Shown here one piece after another: positions 62,192 to 64,000 of a stretch of DNA of 64,000 nucleotides. Location of the stretch: positions 310,001-374,000 of the forward strand of contig NZ_FOOA01000001.1 in assembly GCF_900113065.1 (NCBI RefSeq). The letters are read 5' to 3'. Made by a program: the position numbers and the translations under genes. This stretch comes from Aureimonas phyllosphaerae. Lineage in GTDB: Bacteria > Pseudomonadota > Alphaproteobacteria > Rhizobiales > Rhizobiaceae. Position 1 is the first letter of the stretch. The number at the start of each line of letters is the position of its first letter. The notes below the pieces were generated by a model. That model searched no databases and had not been told where the DNA came from. It worked only from the letters and a program-made list of their open reading frames with translations.

Positions 62192-63120
62192 CCGCTCTCT
62201 CCGCTCGGCAGCGTGATGGAATAGGGCTCGGAGGGCGGCACGACGAGCTCGACCAGAAGCCGGCCGGCAACCGCAAGCACGAGGAGCGCTAAAAGCGCTC
62301 GAAGCTGCTCGCCGCGAAGCTTGCGGCCAGCCTCGGCGCCGAACTGCGCCCCGACCACGCCACCCAGCATCAGGAGGAAGGCAAGCACCACGTCCACCGT
62401 CTCGTTGGTGGCAGCCTGCAACACGGTGGTGGCGGCCGCCGTCACCATGATCTGGACCAGCGACGTGCCGATCACGACGCTCGTCGGGACGCGCAGGAGA
62501 TAGATCATCGCCGGCACCATGATGAAACCGCCGCCGACGCCCATCACCGATCCGAGGAGGCCGATGATAAAGCCGAGGCCGAGCACGGGCACCAGCGAGA
62601 CGTAGAGCTTGGACCGCTTGAAGCGGGTCTTGAACGGCAGGCGGTGCACCCAGCTGTGGTGGCCGGAACGCCGCAGCACCTCGCCCGAACCGCCGCTGCG
62701 CACCCGGCGCATGGCGCGCAGGCTCTCGTTCATCATCAGGACGCCCACGGTGCCGAGCATCACGACGTAGAGCATGGAGACCGCGAGATCGAGCTGGCCG
62801 ATCCGGCGCAGGAGCGTGTAGACGCCGACGCCCACTACCGATCCGACGACGCCCCCGCCGATCAGCATGGCGGCGAGCTTCAGGTCGACGGTGCCGCGCT
62901 TGTAGTGCGCGAGCGCCCCGGAGAACGACGCGGCGATCACTTGGTTGGCGCCGGTGGCGACGGCGACCGCGGGGGGGATGTTGTAGAAGATGAGGAGCGG
63001 CGTGATCAGGAAGCCGCCGCCCACCCCGAACATGCCCGACAGGAAGCCGACGGCCGCGCCCATCCCGACGATGACGAAGACGTTGACGGTGATCTCGGCG
63101 ATCGGGAGATAGAATGTCAC
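62188..63120 (-). CDS. TauE/SafE-family sulfite/anion exporter
   Basis: The 310-residue membrane protein has the duplicated TauE/SafE fold with Gly-Met-Phe-Gly-Val-Gly-Gly-Gly-Phe-Leu-Ile-Thr-Pro-Leu (about 29-42) and Ser-Val-Met-Gly-Val-Gly-Gly-Gly-Phe-Ile-Met-Val-Pro-Ala. Members export sulfite or organosulfonates. The start is GTG at 63120 (followed by Thr-Phe-Tyr-Leu-Pro), as the open frame upstream is not conserved. The next gene overlaps its stop. The SulP transporter nearby suggests a loose sulfur theme, unproven. Confidence 0.87.
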   Translation of the reverse strand: MTFYLPIAEITVNVFVIVGMGAAVGFLSGMFGVGGGFLITPLLIFYNIPPAVAVATGANQVIAASFSGALAHYKRGTVDLKLAAMLIGGGVVGSVVGVGVYTLLRRIGQLDLAVSMLYVVMLGTVGVLMMNESLRAMRRVRSGGSGEVLRRSGHHSWVHRLPFKTRFKRSKLYVSLVPVLGLGFIIGLLGSVMGVGGGFIMVPAMIYLLRVPTSVVIGTSLVQIMVTAAATTVLQAATNETVDVVLAFLLMLGGVVGAQFGAEAGRKLRGEQLRALLALLVLAVAGRLLVELVVPPSEPYSITLPSGESG

Positions 63121-63159
63121 GCGCGCGGTTCCGCCAAGCCGATCCACCGGAACGGAAAA

Positions 63160-63187
63160 GGGGTCCGGACCTCTTGGCCCGAACCCC
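63160..63187 (-). terminator. Intrinsic terminator after the PodJ-like gene
   Basis: A 12-bp stem with two wobble pairs (GGGGTTCGGGCC/GGTCCGGACCCC) and loop AAGA, followed by TTTT on the minus strand, 31 bp after the stop of the 63218 gene. Confidence 0.88.
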
Positions 63188-63217
63188 TCCCCCAAGTCAA
63201 ACGCGAAGCGCCGGGTC

Positions 63218-64000
63218 TCAGGCGTCCTTGCGCTCCAGAAGCGCGCGGATCAGCGGCTCGTCGACCTTGCCGGTCGCCTCGAGGCCGGCCTTGCCCTGGA
63301 ACTGGCGGATCGCCGCTTCGGTCCGGGCGCCGACCTTGCCGTCCGGCTGGCCGGGATCGTAGCCGAGCTTGATCAGGATCGCCTGGACGTTGCGGATGGC
63401 GCGGCTCATGTCGACCGAGGCCGTACGGCCGGCGGTCTCGGACCAGTCGTCCGGGATCTCGACCGTGTTGGCGGTCTCGACGCGCGGCTGCGCGCTCCAG
63501 CTGGCGATTTCGGTATCGAGCGCCTGACGCTGCTCGGGCGACATGGTCTTGCCGACCTCCTGCATCTTGGCGGCGGCGTCCTTGTCGCCCGCCGATGCCA
63601 CGATGCCGAACCAGCGGTAGGACTTGGCGAGGTCCTGCTCGACGCCGGCACCGCGGGCAAACAGGATGCCGAGGTTGTACTGGCTGTCGCGCATGCCGTG
63701 GTCGGCGGCCTGGATGAACCACTTGGCGGCGTTCGCCGGCTCCGACTTGCCGTCGATCCCGGTGGCATAGAGCACCGCGAGGTTGTGCATGGCGCGCACA
63801 TTGCCCTGCTCGGCGGCCAGGAGATACCAGTCGCGAGCCGTGGCCGCGTTGCGCTCCACGCCGTTGCCCTTCTCGTAGAGCGTGCCGAGGCTGTACTGCG
63901 CCGGCGCGAAGCCGCGCGTCGCGGACTGGGCGAACCAGGCGAGCGCCGCTGCGGGATCGCTCGGCGCGTTGCGCCCTTCCATCACGCGCAGGCCGATCTC
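63218..64000 (-). CDS. C-terminal part of a PodJ-like Sel1-repeat, peptidoglycan-binding protein (partial)
   Basis: The frame is open to the window edge, so only about 260 C-terminal residues are visible. They contain Sel1/TPR-like repeats (Ala-Gln-Tyr-Ser-Leu-Gly-Thr-Leu-Tyr-Glu-Lys-Gly-Asn-Gly-Val, then Ala-Met-His-Asn-Leu-Ala-Val-Leu-Tyr). A peptidoglycan-binding domain (Leu-Gly-Tyr-Asp-Pro-Gly-Gln-Pro-Asp-Gly-Lys-Val-Gly near the end) follows. This order is that of PodJ, the polarity factor of alphaproteobacteria. The first in-frame GTG (63985) is not the true start. PodJ identity is likely but not proved. Confidence 0.7.
   Translation of the reverse strand, partial: EIGLRVMEGRNAPSDPAAALAWFAQSATRGFAPAQYSLGTLYEKGNGVERNAATARDWYLLAAEQGNVRAMHNLAVLYATGIDGKSEPANAAKWFIQAADHGMRDSQYNLGILFARGAGVEQDLAKSYRWFGIVASAGDKDAAAKMQEVGKTMSPEQRQALDTEIASWSAQPRVETANTVEIPDDWSETAGRTASVDMSRAIRNVQAILIKLGYDPGQPDGKVGARTEAAIRQFQGKAGLEATGKVDEPLIRALLERKDA

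Overview
The window is GC-rich chromosomal DNA from an alphaproteobacterium of the order Hyphomicrobiales (Rhizobiales). The markers are a ChpT phosphotransferase beside EipA (DUF1134), RopB/Omp25-like outer-membrane barrels, a long-form SerA behind a SerC with a structured leader, ZapA plus DUF4164, an NdvA-like glucan exporter, RpoH, and a PodJ-like partial gene. The combination with a retinal-synthesis gene and a bacteriorhodopsin-type pump suggests an Aurantimonas/Aureimonas-like bacterium, but that genus-level guess is inference only.

Layout. 0-3.5 kb: chpT, eipA, a coiled-coil membrane protein and a SpoU-type methyltransferase. 3.5-7 kb: a tadG-tadE-tadE-like operon in less GC-rich DNA, ending near a tRNA-Glu(CTC). 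7-17.4 kb: housekeeping genes (rluD, rpoH, a proline-rich membrane protein, purA, an EamA transporter, serC-serA). 17.4-31 kb: the envelope block, with two outer-membrane barrels, glmM, ftsH, tilS, cpoB, pal, tolBARQ and ybgC. 31-38 kb: a secreted phytase-like protein, ruvCAB split by a VapBC-type toxin-antitoxin pair, a 33-residue membrane peptide and a periplasmic serine hydrolase. 38-44 kb: yebC, a secreted metallo-beta-lactamase-fold protein, ymdB, a GST, a CAP lipoprotein, fau, 6S RNA, zapA and DUF4164. 44-50 kb: gap, a glycolipid-binding-domain gene, pgk, an SGNH hydrolase and an NdvA-like exporter. 50-61 kb: an HxlR regulator facing a VOC-DUF1428 pair, then the ligase-associated DNA-damage genes (MBL exonuclease, Lhr-type helicase, PdeM). 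Between helicase and PdeM lies a co-directional SulP transporter, rhodopsin and Blh block. 61-64 kb: DUF3429, a TIGR02186-like protein, a TauE/SafE exporter and the 3' end of a PodJ-like gene.

The most interesting unit is the light module at 56.6-59.9 kb. A BR-like rhodopsin carries Asp-Thr-Gly in the positions of BR D85-T89-D96. It sits 17 bp upstream of a Brp/Blh-type beta-carotene cleavage enzyme and downstream of a SulP anion transporter. A possible general-stress (EcfG-type) promoter precedes the rhodopsin gene. No carotenoid biosynthesis genes are visible, so beta-carotene must come from another locus. The module separates two genes of a DNA-damage set whose namesake ATP-dependent ligase is not in the window.

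A second theme is cell-cycle and envelope control. chpT, which feeds the CtrA phosphorelay, is present, and a perfect TTAA-N7-TTAA CtrA-type box lies upstream of one outer-membrane barrel. Weaker candidates lie near chpT, the second barrel, pal and tolQ. Functions come from motif recognition by eye; no database search was run.
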